Shown: piece after piece, positions 25,869-33,618 of the stretch | Position numbering within the stretch: the stretch's first letter is position 1 | Layout of the letters: each line of letters starts with the position of its first letter | NCBI RefSeq assembly: GCF_051521505.1 | Contig: NZ_CP150356.1 | Span: 3,410,001-3,474,000, forward strand | Direction: 5' to 3' | DNA from: Sorangium sp025924095 | Lineage (GTDB): Bacteria; Myxococcota_A; Polyangia; Polyangiales; Polyangiaceae | Length of the DNA stretch: 64,000 nt | Notes under the pieces: model-generated | What the model was told of the DNA's origin: nothing | Database searches by the model: none | The model's input: the letters and a program-made list of their open reading frames with translations, nothing else | Position numbers and translations under genes: made by a program

Positions 25869-27360
25869 ACGGCATCAAGTGGAGCATCGCCATCATCCCC
25901 ATGTCCGCGTGGTCGAGGATGTGACAGTGGAACATCCACATGCCGGCGCGGTCGTCGAACGGGATGGCGATCCGCACGGTCTCTCCAGGCACGAGGTTGA
26001 CGGTGTCGCGCCATGCGCGCACGGGCGGCGCGGCGCCGTCGATGTCGAGCACTTGAAAGAAGAACCCGTGCAGGTGGAATGGGTGATCGTAGTTGGTGGT
26101 GTTGGTCAGCGTCCAGACCTCGACCGTGTTCGTCTCCGCAAGCAGCATGAGCGAGCCGTCGGTCTGGCCGTTGATCCCGAGCACCGATCCGTCGGGACTG
26201 CCCTGCTCCATGAACTCCACCGCCTGTCCTCGCGCGCCCGTGGTGCCGATCGACGCAATCTCGGTCAGGCGCTCGGGAAGCGGCGGCGCGCCGTGCCCCG
26301 GAGGCTCGTCGACGAGATCGAGACGCATGAGCTCCCTGGGCAGCTCCTCGATCGGCAGGTGGAATCGGTTCGCGTCGAGGAGCGGGAGCACCACCGACTC
26401 GCCCTCGACGGGCAGCATGTAGAGCTCCGCGCGCTCCCCCGGCACGAGCGTCACCTCGTCCACCGGTAGCGGGCGCTCCAGGAGGCCCCCGTCTCCGCCG
26501 ATCTGCACGAGCGGCTGGCCGGGCACGGCGAAGCGGAGGTAGTGGGCGCGCGCCGCGTTCACGACGCGCCAGCGCTGCGGCACACCCGCCCGCGCCGCGA
26601 CCGTCGGCAGGATCTTCCCGTTGACCAGCACGGTCGAGCCCTCGCGCCCGAAGTAATCGCCGAACCATCCGCTCTCGTCGGCAGGGGCGAGCGAGCCGTC
26701 TTTCTCGATGCTGATGTCGCTCATCACGAGCAGCAGATCGTCGCCGAACGGCGCCTCCTCCGCGGTCTCCTCGACAATGAACGCGCCGTAGAGGCCTGCG
26801 CCGACCTGGGCGCTCGAGCGAATGTGCGGGTGGTACCAGAAGGTGCCCGCGTCGTGCACCTCGAAGGAGTACTCGAAGCCTTCACCCGGCTCGATGGGCT
26901 TCTGCATGTGCTCCGTCCCATCCATCGTCGCCGGCACGCGCAGGCCATGCCAGTGGACGGTCGTCGCCTCGGGCAGGTGGTTCTGGACCTTCACCACCAC
27001 GCGGTCGCCCTTCTTCGCGCGGAGGGTCGGACCGGGGAGCATCCCGTTGTAGGTCCAGACCTCGGTCGTGAGCCCCGGAATCACCTCGAGCTCGACCGCC
27101 TTCGCCTCGAGGTGCACCTCGACAACATCGGGCGCGGGGTCGTGGTCCTCGGCGTCCGGCAGGCGCAACGCGTCGTCCCAGCCCGCCGGCTGCCGGAGGT
27201 CCGGCGGCGCGACTTCCTCGCCGCAACCGGCGAGCAGGGCCACGAGCAGCAGGAAAACCGCAATCTCTGCGGCGCTGCGCGCCGGGGACACGCATCCTTT
27301 GCGCCTTGCGCGCGGCCCTTTGCGTCTTGCGCGCGACAAGGCGCGTCCGATCCAAAGCAT
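25867..27360 (-). CDS. Multicopper oxidase lipoprotein
   Basis: The 497-residue protein carries all four copper-binding motifs: HWHG, WYHPH, HPFHLHG and the C-terminal HCHILDHADMGMM with type 1 copper ligands. It has a signal with lipobox LAGC, so it is probably anchored outside the cytoplasm. Such enzymes oxidise metals (Cu, Mn, Fe), bilirubin-like or phenolic compounds while reducing oxygen to water. No copper-export genes are adjacent. GGGGAGG three bases before the ATG supports this start over an upstream in-frame codon. Confidence 0.9.
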   Translation of the reverse strand: MLWIGRALSRARRKGPRARRKGCVSPARSAAEIAVFLLLVALLAGCGEEVAPPDLRQPAGWDDALRLPDAEDHDPAPDVVEVHLEAKAVELEVIPGLTTEVWTYNGMLPGPTLRAKKGDRVVVKVQNHLPEATTVHWHGLRVPATMDGTEHMQKPIEPGEGFEYSFEVHDAGTFWYHPHIRSSAQVGAGLYGAFIVEETAEEAPFGDDLLLVMSDISIEKDGSLAPADESGWFGDYFGREGSTVLVNGKILPTVAARAGVPQRWRVVNAARAHYLRFAVPGQPLVQIGGDGGLLERPLPVDEVTLVPGERAELYMLPVEGESVVLPLLDANRFHLPIEELPRELMRLDLVDEPPGHGAPPLPERLTEIASIGTTGARGQAVEFMEQGSPDGSVLGINGQTDGSLMLLAETNTVEVWTLTNTTNYDHPFHLHGFFFQVLDIDGAAPPVRAWRDTVNLVPGETVRIAIPFDDRAGMWMFHCHILDHADMGMMAMLHLMP

Positions 27361-27447
27361 GCGCCTCCCCTCTGCAAGGCGTGATCCGCCACGCAGCTCG
27401 GCGAGCTGCTCCGCCGCGAGGGGCTGCACGAGGCTATGCGTGTGGGG

Positions 27448-28452
27448 TCAGGGGGCGCAGCCGATCCGCTCCGACGCGACCGCCACATCGTCGTACCACA
27501 TCGAGCGCGAGGGGCCGTGGAAGCCGAGGTAGCCGAAGCTGAACGTCTTGAAATCGTGCTTCTTCCAGCCGGCCTTGTCGATGATCTTGTCGCCGTTGGC
27601 GTAGACTTGCACGTTGCCCTGGGGGCCGTCGAAGTAGGCCTCCATGCAATGCCAGGTGTCCTTGGGGAGCTTCGTGCCGCTCCCGCACATCGCGGTGGCC
27701 CCCTCGGAGAGGACGAGCTCGTCGTGCAGGTTCAAGAGGATCTGGCAGAACTGCTCGGCGATCTCCACGTTGTCGCCCGCGTTGGGATCGCCGTCGCCGG
27801 TCATCGCCTGGAAGTAGGCGTTGTGACCGGACTGGCCGATATCCACGCTGCTGCGCACGTAGAGCCGGACCCAGAACGTCGGCCCGGGCGTATCGACGGA
27901 GAGCATCCTCCAGTCGTATCCGCTGACGCCCGGCTTCACGTGCAGCGAGCTCGCGCCGGCACGGAAGGTGGCTGTGTCGATCACCATGTTGGTCGCCGCC
28001 TGATCCGCCTGGTACGAGGGGCGGTACGTGGCGCCCTCGGGGAGCCCCGCATCCTCGAACCCGGAGCAGAACGTCGCGCTCGGCGGGCACGCGCCGGTCG
28101 GCGTCCCGGTGCCGCTGCTCGACGTGCTGGCTGCGCCCCCCGAGCCGCTGCTGGCGCTGCTGGCGCTGCCGCTGGCGCTGGCGCTGCTGCTGCTGGCGCT
28201 GCCGGTGCCGGTGCTGGCGCTGCCGGTGCCGGTGCTGGCGCTGCCGCTGCCGCTGGCGCTGCTGGCGCCGCCGCCGCTGCCCGCGACGGGGGTGCCCGAG
28301 CTCACGCTCTCGGAGCCGCCAGCGCCGCCGGCGCCGCCGTCCCCTCCGTCGCCCGAGCCGTCGCAGCCCGCCGCGACGGACATCGCCCCGACGAGGGCAA
28401 CACAGGAGATCCAACCCGAAGCAAAGCGTGCAGTCTCGCGATGAAAAGTCAT
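27448..28452 (-). CDS. Ser/Gly-linker lipoprotein with lectin/LamG-like domain
   Basis: The 334-residue protein has a lipoprotein signal (AAGCDG), then a low-complexity Ser/Gly/Ala spacer (about 40-115) encoded by near-repeats of GCTGGCGCTGCC on the forward strand. The C-terminal globular domain (about 120-334) contains FCSGFEDAG, WVRLYVRSSV, WHCMEAYFDG and WYDDVAVA. These resemble polysaccharide-lyase/concanavalin-like beta-sandwich domains of secreted carbohydrate-binding proteins. Two conserved Cys pairs are likely. The role is unknown. Confidence 0.7.
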   Translation of the reverse strand: MTFHRETARFASGWISCVALVGAMSVAAGCDGSGDGGDGGAGGAGGSESVSSGTPVAGSGGGASSASGSGSASTGTGSASTGTGSASSSSASASGSASSASSGSGGAASTSSSGTGTPTGACPPSATFCSGFEDAGLPEGATYRPSYQADQAATNMVIDTATFRAGASSLHVKPGVSGYDWRMLSVDTPGPTFWVRLYVRSSVDIGQSGHNAYFQAMTGDGDPNAGDNVEIAEQFCQILLNLHDELVLSEGATAMCGSGTKLPKDTWHCMEAYFDGPQGNVQVYANGDKIIDKAGWKKHDFKTFSFGYLGFHGPSRSMWYDDVAVASERIGCAP

Positions 28453-28920
28453 GTGAATACTCGAAGGTGAAGGGACCCGTCACCGAAGATGCGCGCTGCC
28501 GCAGCGCAGCAGCGCGGCGCGTTCGCCGGCAGGCCTGAGTGAAACCGCTGCTTGCGCCGGAGCGAGATCAGCGCTCCGGCGCGACAGGCAGCTCTTAGCA
28601 GAACTGGCCCCTCCCCGGGAGCCGTTCTTGCGGGTTTGCGGCAGATCCTGGGGCGAGTCGGCCCCCCGCGCGCTCGCCGACACGTCGGCCGTGGACCAAG
28701 CCGCGCACGACCGCCCGCCGCAGCGCGGCGTCCGCCCCATCGCGCGGCGCGCCGTCGCGGAGCGCCGACGCCCGGCCTCGACCGCAACGGCAGCCGGGCG
28801 CGCTGCACGAGCGCACCAGGCTGCCCTTGCAGGGCGCGACACGACGACGCGGCCGGGCGGGGCGAGCGCGGGTCCGCGGGCGGACCGAGACGGATTCGCC
28901 AGGTTCGTCGACCTCGACCT
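28453..28920. other. 468-bp intergenic region with a strong hairpin
   Basis: No frame shows convincing coding bias. The notable element is an 11-bp perfect inverted repeat at 28554-28582; otherwise the sequence is GC-rich and unremarkable. It separates two reverse-strand secreted-protein genes and should hold the promoter of the downstream lipoprotein. Confidence 0.5.
28554..28582 (-). terminator. 11-bp perfect hairpin downstream of Cys-rich secreted-protein gene
   Basis: GCGCCGGAGCG and CGCTCCGGCGC flank a seven-base loop. It lies 340 bp after the stop of the Cys-rich protein gene and 100 bp before the next gene on the reverse strand. No T-run follows. It could be a terminator or a leader structure. 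Confidence 0.4.
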
Positions 28921-29415
28921 TCAGTCACATTCGTACTTCCACATGCAGACGCCCTGCTCGTCCGTGAGACCGGACCCGTGGTATTGGTGCCAGCACGTCA
29001 TTCCATTCGGGCACGTGGCGTTCTCGTCGCAGGGCAACGAGCAGATCGAGTTGCACGCGGGGCTGGCGGTTCCGCTCTGCGGCTGCGGGCAGTCCTCCGC
29101 CGTTTCGCACTCGTAGATGCAGAGCGCCGCCACATCGCACCACGTCGATCCATCGTCCTGTCTCTCGGTCACGCTCGACACCATGCATGCGCGCTCTGCG
29201 CCGCCCGGTCCGGGATCCGGGCAATGGGTGGGGAGGAAGTCCTCGCCCCCGGGAGCAACGCAGGCAGCCCACGGCCCTTCGGTAGCCCCCTCGACGGAGG
29301 TCGCCAGGTGAACTTCCACGATCGGATCGACATGGCTGTCGACGCACGCCGCCTGTGCGGACGCGAAGGCCATCGACAAGCCAAGAGTCCAGAGCTTCGT
29401 CACCATGATCTTCAT
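28921..29415 (-). CDS. Cys-rich secreted protein of unknown function
   Basis: The 164-residue protein has a signal peptide ending near SAQAAC (either signal peptidase I or a lipobox-like site) and about 14 cysteines in the mature part. Motifs such as CVAPGGEDFLPTHCPD, CDVAALCIYECETAEDCP and CPNGMTCWHQYH resemble small disulfide-rich domains of myxobacterial secreted proteins. A GGAGG five bases before the ATG supports the start. No function can be assigned. Confidence 0.7.
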   Translation of the reverse strand: MKIMVTKLWTLGLSMAFASAQAACVDSHVDPIVEVHLATSVEGATEGPWAACVAPGGEDFLPTHCPDPGPGGAERACMVSSVTERQDDGSTWCDVAALCIYECETAEDCPQPQSGTASPACNSICSLPCDENATCPNGMTCWHQYHGSGLTDEQGVCMWKYECD

Positions 29416-29494
29416 TGGGTCCTCCACGCCGAGCGCCGGAGCGCCCGGCGTCAAGATGTCCTGCGCTGAGGTCACGGCAGCTGTCCTTTTCGGC

Positions 29495-30625
29495 TCATGG
29501 CAGCACGACCTCCACCCCGAGAGACGCGCCCAAGAACGGGCGACCCCACGTTTCGGTCGCACGACCTGCGGCGTCGATCACGATGCGCGGCGCCGCGATC
29601 CCGGCGAGCAAGTGCTCGCTGATTCGCAGGCGCGGAATCGGCGCGAACGAGAGCCCCGCGCGCAGGTAGGGCGCGAGCGCGAACGCGTCCTTCGACGTGC
29701 CGACGTACTCGGGCGAGCGGCCTTCGCCCTCGACGTGCAGCCAGGCGGCGGCGAGCCCCGCGCCGACCGAAGGCAGCCACATTGCGTCGGTGGGGCCGAC
29801 CGGGACGCGCACCCCCAGGGCGGCAAGCGCCACCCGCGCGCGCCGCGCGCCCTCCTTGCCCTCGCGGCGCACGCTGGCGAGCGGGATCTGGACGAAGGTG
29901 GAGAGCCCCAGTCGAGGCCCGATCATCGCGTATCCCGACACGTCCAGCATCGGGGAGGCGCCCAGGCCGCCCGCGCTCCACAGCAGCGCGGGCGCCGCCC
30001 CGACGCCGAACGTCGTCGGTGCTCTTCGGGTCGCGCCTGGCCTGGATGGCGGAGAAGGGGGCGCGTGGGAGGTGCCGCCGGCTCGCGGGCGCGCGGCGGC
30101 GACGGGCGCAGGCTTGGCCGGCGGCGGTCGCTGCGCGTCGACGGCGGTGCGGGCCTCCGGATCGGCGTCGACCTCGCCCCGCGACGGCTGCGGCGAGCGC
30201 GCCTCCAGGAGGCTCGCGCGCAGGAGCTCCACCGCGCGAATCGCGACCGTGGCGGGATCGTCGGCCATCACGGTGCGCTGGACCGACTGGCCCGTCGCAC
30301 CATCGGCGATCGAGAGATCGACGCCACCCGGCACCTCCGTCGCGCGGATCACCGCCGCCGCTCCGTCCTCTCCCGCGCTCGCCTCGATGGGCCCCTGTGA
30401 GGGCGGATCGGCGCCGCCCCGCACGACCACCACCGTGAATCCGAGCGTGGCGAGCTCGGCGTAGACGCGGGCCATGATGGGGTCCGTCCGGCGATCGGCG
30501 ATCAGGACGACCTTCGGGCGTGAAGGCTCCGGTGGTACGGCGCGCGCCTCGGATGCGATGAGGAGACAGAGCCCGAGCGCCCAGGCACCGCCGTGCGCCG
30601 CGCGAGCCGGCCTTCGAGGTCGCAC
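29495..30625 (-). CDS. Secreted protein with outer-membrane beta-barrel-like C-terminus
   Basis: The 376-residue protein begins with a GTG directly after the stop of the FecR-like gene. It has a signal peptide (LCLLIASEARA) and an N-terminal alpha/beta domain (KVVLIADRRTDPIMARVYAEL). After a Pro/Ala linker comes a C-terminal stretch of alternating amphipathic strands (SGYAMIGPRLGLSTFVQIPL, PYLRAGLSFAPIPRLRISEH) ending in a hydrophobic residue-rich tail, typical of a small outer-membrane barrel. It is the third gene of the sigma-FecR operon and a likely regulatory output or sensor partner. Confidence 0.65.
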   Translation of the reverse strand: MRPRRPARAAHGGAWALGLCLLIASEARAVPPEPSRPKVVLIADRRTDPIMARVYAELATLGFTVVVVRGGADPPSQGPIEASAGEDGAAAVIRATEVPGGVDLSIADGATGQSVQRTVMADDPATVAIRAVELLRASLLEARSPQPSRGEVDADPEARTAVDAQRPPPAKPAPVAAARPRAGGTSHAPPSPPSRPGATRRAPTTFGVGAAPALLWSAGGLGASPMLDVSGYAMIGPRLGLSTFVQIPLASVRREGKEGARRARVALAALGVRVPVGPTDAMWLPSVGAGLAAAWLHVEGEGRSPEYVGTSKDAFALAPYLRAGLSFAPIPRLRISEHLLAGIAAPRIVIDAAGRATETWGRPFLGASLGVEVVLP

Positions 30626-31903
30626 TCACTCCTCCTCGAGAAGACCCTTGGCGTGCGCGGCGTGGGGCCCCGCCGGATAGCGCGCCAGGTAGCGGCGCGC
30701 AGCCTCGCGGGCCCCGCTGGCCGAGCCCATCAACTCCCGGCATTCGATGACCCTCCCGAGCGCTTCCTGCGCAAAGGATCCGTCCGGTTGCTCTCCGAGG
30801 TACACGCCGAACCAGCGCTCGGCCTCGGCGTACGATCGCCGCTGGTCGAACGCCATCCGGCCGAGATGGAAGGCGGCCTTCGCCGCCTCGTCCGAGCCCG
30901 CGAATCGGCTCCGCGTCGCGGTGAGCGCTGCCGCGGCGCGCGCCGGCTTCCCGGAGAAGCGCGCGGCGTCGGCGAGCATCAGCAGATCCGCCGCGCTCGC
31001 GCGGGCGACGAGCCCGTCGAAGCCCTCGGCCTCGGCGGCCGTCATGGCCTCTTTGTACTTGTCGGCGGCGACGAGGTCGCGCCAGCTCGGCCGGCGCGGG
31101 GAGGCGTCCGCGGCCTTCGCGACCCTCGCGCTGTCGCCGGTCGCCGCCTGGGCCGGCCCGGAGGCCGCCGGAGCGATGGGCGCGGAAGACGGCGGAGGCG
31201 GGGCGTCGGCGCGCGGTTCCCCGCGCGTGAGCTCGAAGCGCTGCTCTTTGCAGAAGACCGCGAGCGTCTCTCCCGCAACGACGGTGCGCCGCCCCCCCAC
31301 GAGCGGCCCCGACACGGACACCGATCCTTCCCGCAGCACAAGCTTGAGCTCCTCGTTCACCGGGGACCAGCTCAGCTCGAAGCGCGTGCCGGTCACCAGC
31401 ACGTCGAACGGACCGACGTTGAAATTCCAGGCGCTCGTCGCGGTGTGGGTCACCGTCGCCGTGAGCCGGCCGCCTTCCAGCAGCACCCGCGCCCCACGAG
31501 CGTCGGCGGCCACCACGCGCGCCCGGGCGTTCGCGTCGAGCGCGAGCGACGTGCCGTCCGAAAAGCGGACCGGCAGAGGAGCCTCCGCGGTGGCGGCGAT
31601 CCACGTCCCGACGTGCCCTTGCGCCGATCCGACCGCGAACGAGAGCGACCTCGACGAGGGGAGCAGGACGAGGAGCAGCACCGCACAGGCCCCTGCCAGG
31701 GCCACGAAGGCCGCGGGCGCGATCCACCGAGGGCGCGAGGGTCCGAGGCGGGCGGCCCCGGGGCGGGTGGATCCGCCGGCAGCGCTCTCCAGGAATCGTT
31801 CGCGCGCGCCATCGAGATCCTGCGCCGCGAGCTCCTCGTCCTGGGCGCGGCGGAGCTCACGAAGACGATCGAGCGAGGGACGATCGCGCATGACGGGCCT
31901 CAT
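30626..31903 (-). CDS. FecR-domain membrane protein with TPR-like C-terminus
   Basis: The 425-residue protein has a cytoplasmic N-terminus (about 1-60), one transmembrane helix (APAAFVALAGACAVLLLVLL), a periplasmic FecR domain (about 90-230: ARVVAADARGARVLLEGGR, NFNVGPFDVLVTGTRFEL) and a C-terminal region of tetratricopeptide-like helices (about 320-420). The ATG overlaps the sigma factor stop. FecR proteins control ECF sigma factors in cell-surface signalling. Here there is no TonB-dependent receptor nearby, so the input may be the barrel protein encoded next or protein contacts through the TPR part. Confidence 0.8.
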   Translation of the reverse strand: MRPVMRDRPSLDRLRELRRAQDEELAAQDLDGARERFLESAAGGSTRPGAARLGPSRPRWIAPAAFVALAGACAVLLLVLLPSSRSLSFAVGSAQGHVGTWIAATAEAPLPVRFSDGTSLALDANARARVVAADARGARVLLEGGRLTATVTHTATSAWNFNVGPFDVLVTGTRFELSWSPVNEELKLVLREGSVSVSGPLVGGRRTVVAGETLAVFCKEQRFELTRGEPRADAPPPPSSAPIAPAASGPAQAATGDSARVAKAADASPRRPSWRDLVAADKYKEAMTAAEAEGFDGLVARASAADLLMLADAARFSGKPARAAAALTATRSRFAGSDEAAKAAFHLGRMAFDQRRSYAEAERWFGVYLGEQPDGSFAQEALGRVIECRELMGSASGAREAARRYLARYPAGPHAAHAKGLLEEE

Positions 31904-32511
31904 TTCAGCCACTCTTCGAGGGCGGGTTGGTCTCGCGCCGCCTCGAGGAAGTGGACCTCCGCGCGGGCCAGCCTTCGCTTGATGGTCGCGAGCGAGACGC
32001 CGCACGCGTCGGCGACCTCCTGGAGGTCCATCCCCTCGATGCGCCGCAATGCGAACGCGATGCGCTCGTCGGCCGGGAGCCGCTCCAGCGCTCGATAGGT
32101 CGCGCGCAGCGCCTCGTGCGCTTCGCCTTCATACGGGCGCTCCACGAGGGGTGGGAGCTCGTCGGGGGCGAAGAAGAGGAGCCATTTCCGGCGTGCGCGC
32201 CGCTGGATGCAGGTCCGCGCCGTGAACACGGCGACCGACGTGATCCACGCCTTCAGCGCGGCCGGATCGCGCAGGGTGTCGAGGGAGGACAGCGCGCGGA
32301 CGAAGGCGTCGTGATGAGCGTCGGAGAGGTCGCGCCTGCCGCCGAGCAGCCGGCCGAGGACGCGGAGCACGTGCCCGGAGAAGCGCTCGTGGAAGACGGA
32401 GAGCGCGGCAGGATGCCTCGCGCGGAGACCCTCCACGAGCGCCTCGTCGCTCGCATAGGCGACCACGCCGAGTCGTCGAGGGGGGGCAAGGGCTCGGGCG
32501 CGCATCACCAT
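31900..32511 (-). CDS. ECF-type RNA polymerase sigma factor
   Basis: The 203-residue protein has sigma region 2 (about 25-95: HPAALSVFHERFSGHVLRVL, then DAHHDAFVRALSSLDTL and AWITSVAVFTARTC) and region 4 (about 140-195: ALERLPADERIAFALRRIEG, then LQEVADACGVSLATIKRRLARA). Region 3 is absent, as in ECF sigma factors. It directs transcription of an unknown regulon. Its stop overlaps the FecR-like gene, which probably encodes its regulator. A GGAG 11 bases upstream suits the ATG at 32511; 32505 is possible. Confidence 0.9.
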   Translation of the reverse strand: MVMRARALAPPRRLGVVAYASDEALVEGLRARHPAALSVFHERFSGHVLRVLGRLLGGRRDLSDAHHDAFVRALSSLDTLRDPAALKAWITSVAVFTARTCIQRRARRKWLLFFAPDELPPLVERPYEGEAHEALRATYRALERLPADERIAFALRRIEGMDLQEVADACGVSLATIKRRLARAEVHFLEAARDQPALEEWLK

Positions 32512-32668
32512 GATCGTAGGGCTCCGCTGGAAATGACCGAACGCCTCATGCCGCCTCGTGAGCCGACCGGACCCCTTGAAGTCACGGCAGCGTCGCAAGA
32601 CGGCTCACCGCGGAGGAAATCCGCCGGATCGGCCGGACGCCGGGCCGCCCGCCACGCCGGAGGCCCAG

Positions 32669-32977
32669 ATGAAGCTCAGCGCCCCTCTCGCGCCGGCCAA
32701 CAAGTTCTGGAAATGGGACCACAGGGATAGTAAGGGCCGTGGTTTCCCGGATCTCAGCAAGGAGGAGGCGGATGACCTCTACAAGCACTGGAAAGAGCTC
32801 GGCGAGCCTGGTCCGGACAGGAAGAGGTCCCGCGGCAAGCGTGACCGCGACGGCGGCGACAGTCTTGGCGGCCGCGGCGACCTCTTCGACTGGCTGATCC
32901 CGTTCCCGCCCGCGCCGATCTGCCTGCTCAATCCTGCCTCCTGCGGATGCCCGCCCGAAGCTCAGGTGCCAAGTTGA
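32669..32977 (+). CDS. Small hypothetical protein, possible toxin-like partner
   Basis: The 102-residue protein starts with a good ribosome binding site (GGAGG five bases before the ATG). It has a Trp/His/Asp-rich N-terminal part (FWKWDHRDSKGRGFPDLS), a helical stretch (KEEADDLYKHWKELG), a strongly basic middle (DRKRSRGKRDRD) and a hydrophobic Cys-containing tail. No family is recognised. The next gene starts two bases after its stop, so they are cotranslated. The partner looks like an immunity-type protein, hence the toxin idea, which is inference. Confidence 0.55.
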   Translation: MKLSAPLAPANKFWKWDHRDSKGRGFPDLSKEEADDLYKHWKELGEPGPDRKRSRGKRDRDGGDSLGGRGDLFDWLIPFPPAPICLLNPASCGCPPEAQVPS

Positions 32978-32979
32978 CC

Positions 32980-33387
32980 ATGGTCGTGCTCAGGGTTGAT
33001 GGTGAACACCTCGATGTGGAGCAGTGTCTGACGTGGATTCCAGAGACGGCGATCGAGGCAGTCTGGCGCGTGGGCGAGAGGCGAGTTGGCAGCAAAATCA
33101 GCGCCACATCCGGGTTCAACCTTCTGTTGTCGGACAACGAAGATGCGTTGATCGCGGTCGAAGAGGCGATGCGTGTGTTTCTCTCGCTCGCGCCACGGAT
33201 CGCTGCCTTGGTGCAATCCGGGGCGACGGCCGAGGTCGACTTCGCGCTGTTCATCGAGGCCATGAGCGCGAGATCCATCCGGCTCGATCCGGGCGTGCTG
33301 CGCGCGGTAGGACAGCACGGCGTGAGCCTCGTGGTCAGCGCCTACCCCTGCGCCGACCCTGAAGACTCTCCGACGCATCTTGACTGA
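32980..33387 (+). CDS. DUF4279-like, possibly immunity-type protein
   Basis: The 135-residue protein has an alpha/beta pattern seen in DUF4279 proteins, which are often encoded near contact-dependent toxins: a start strand with a ligand-like head (VLRVDGEHLDVEQCLTWIPE), a middle helix (ALIAVEEAMRVFLSLAPRIA) and a C-terminal strand with LDPGVLRAVGQHGVSLVVSA. Family membership is judged by eye and is uncertain. It follows the preceding small gene with a two-base gap. Confidence 0.55.
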   Translation: MVVLRVDGEHLDVEQCLTWIPETAIEAVWRVGERRVGSKISATSGFNLLLSDNEDALIAVEEAMRVFLSLAPRIAALVQSGATAEVDFALFIEAMSARSIRLDPGVLRAVGQHGVSLVVSAYPCADPEDSPTHLD

Positions 33388-33618
33388 GCCCGCTCGCCCG
33401 TGAGCGGCGAGGGACTACGCGCCTCCGCCAGGCCGCCCGCCAGGCCGCCGGCCCGCCCGCGCGCCCCGAAGCCCCGTCCGCCCGCGCCCCTCGGCGCAGG
33501 CCAACTCCACACAGGCTCGCCCGCCCGGAGCAAGCCGATCAGACCTTGCGCGGTTCTCCATCTCCACTATGCGTTTCAGGATGGGTTGTTCCCTGCGTAC
33601 GGAGAGACCGCAGGCGTG

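Noticed and set aside
33400..33618. N-terminal extension of the double-kinase protein
   Set aside because: The sequence is Pro/Arg low complexity with no domain; the likely start is at 33619.
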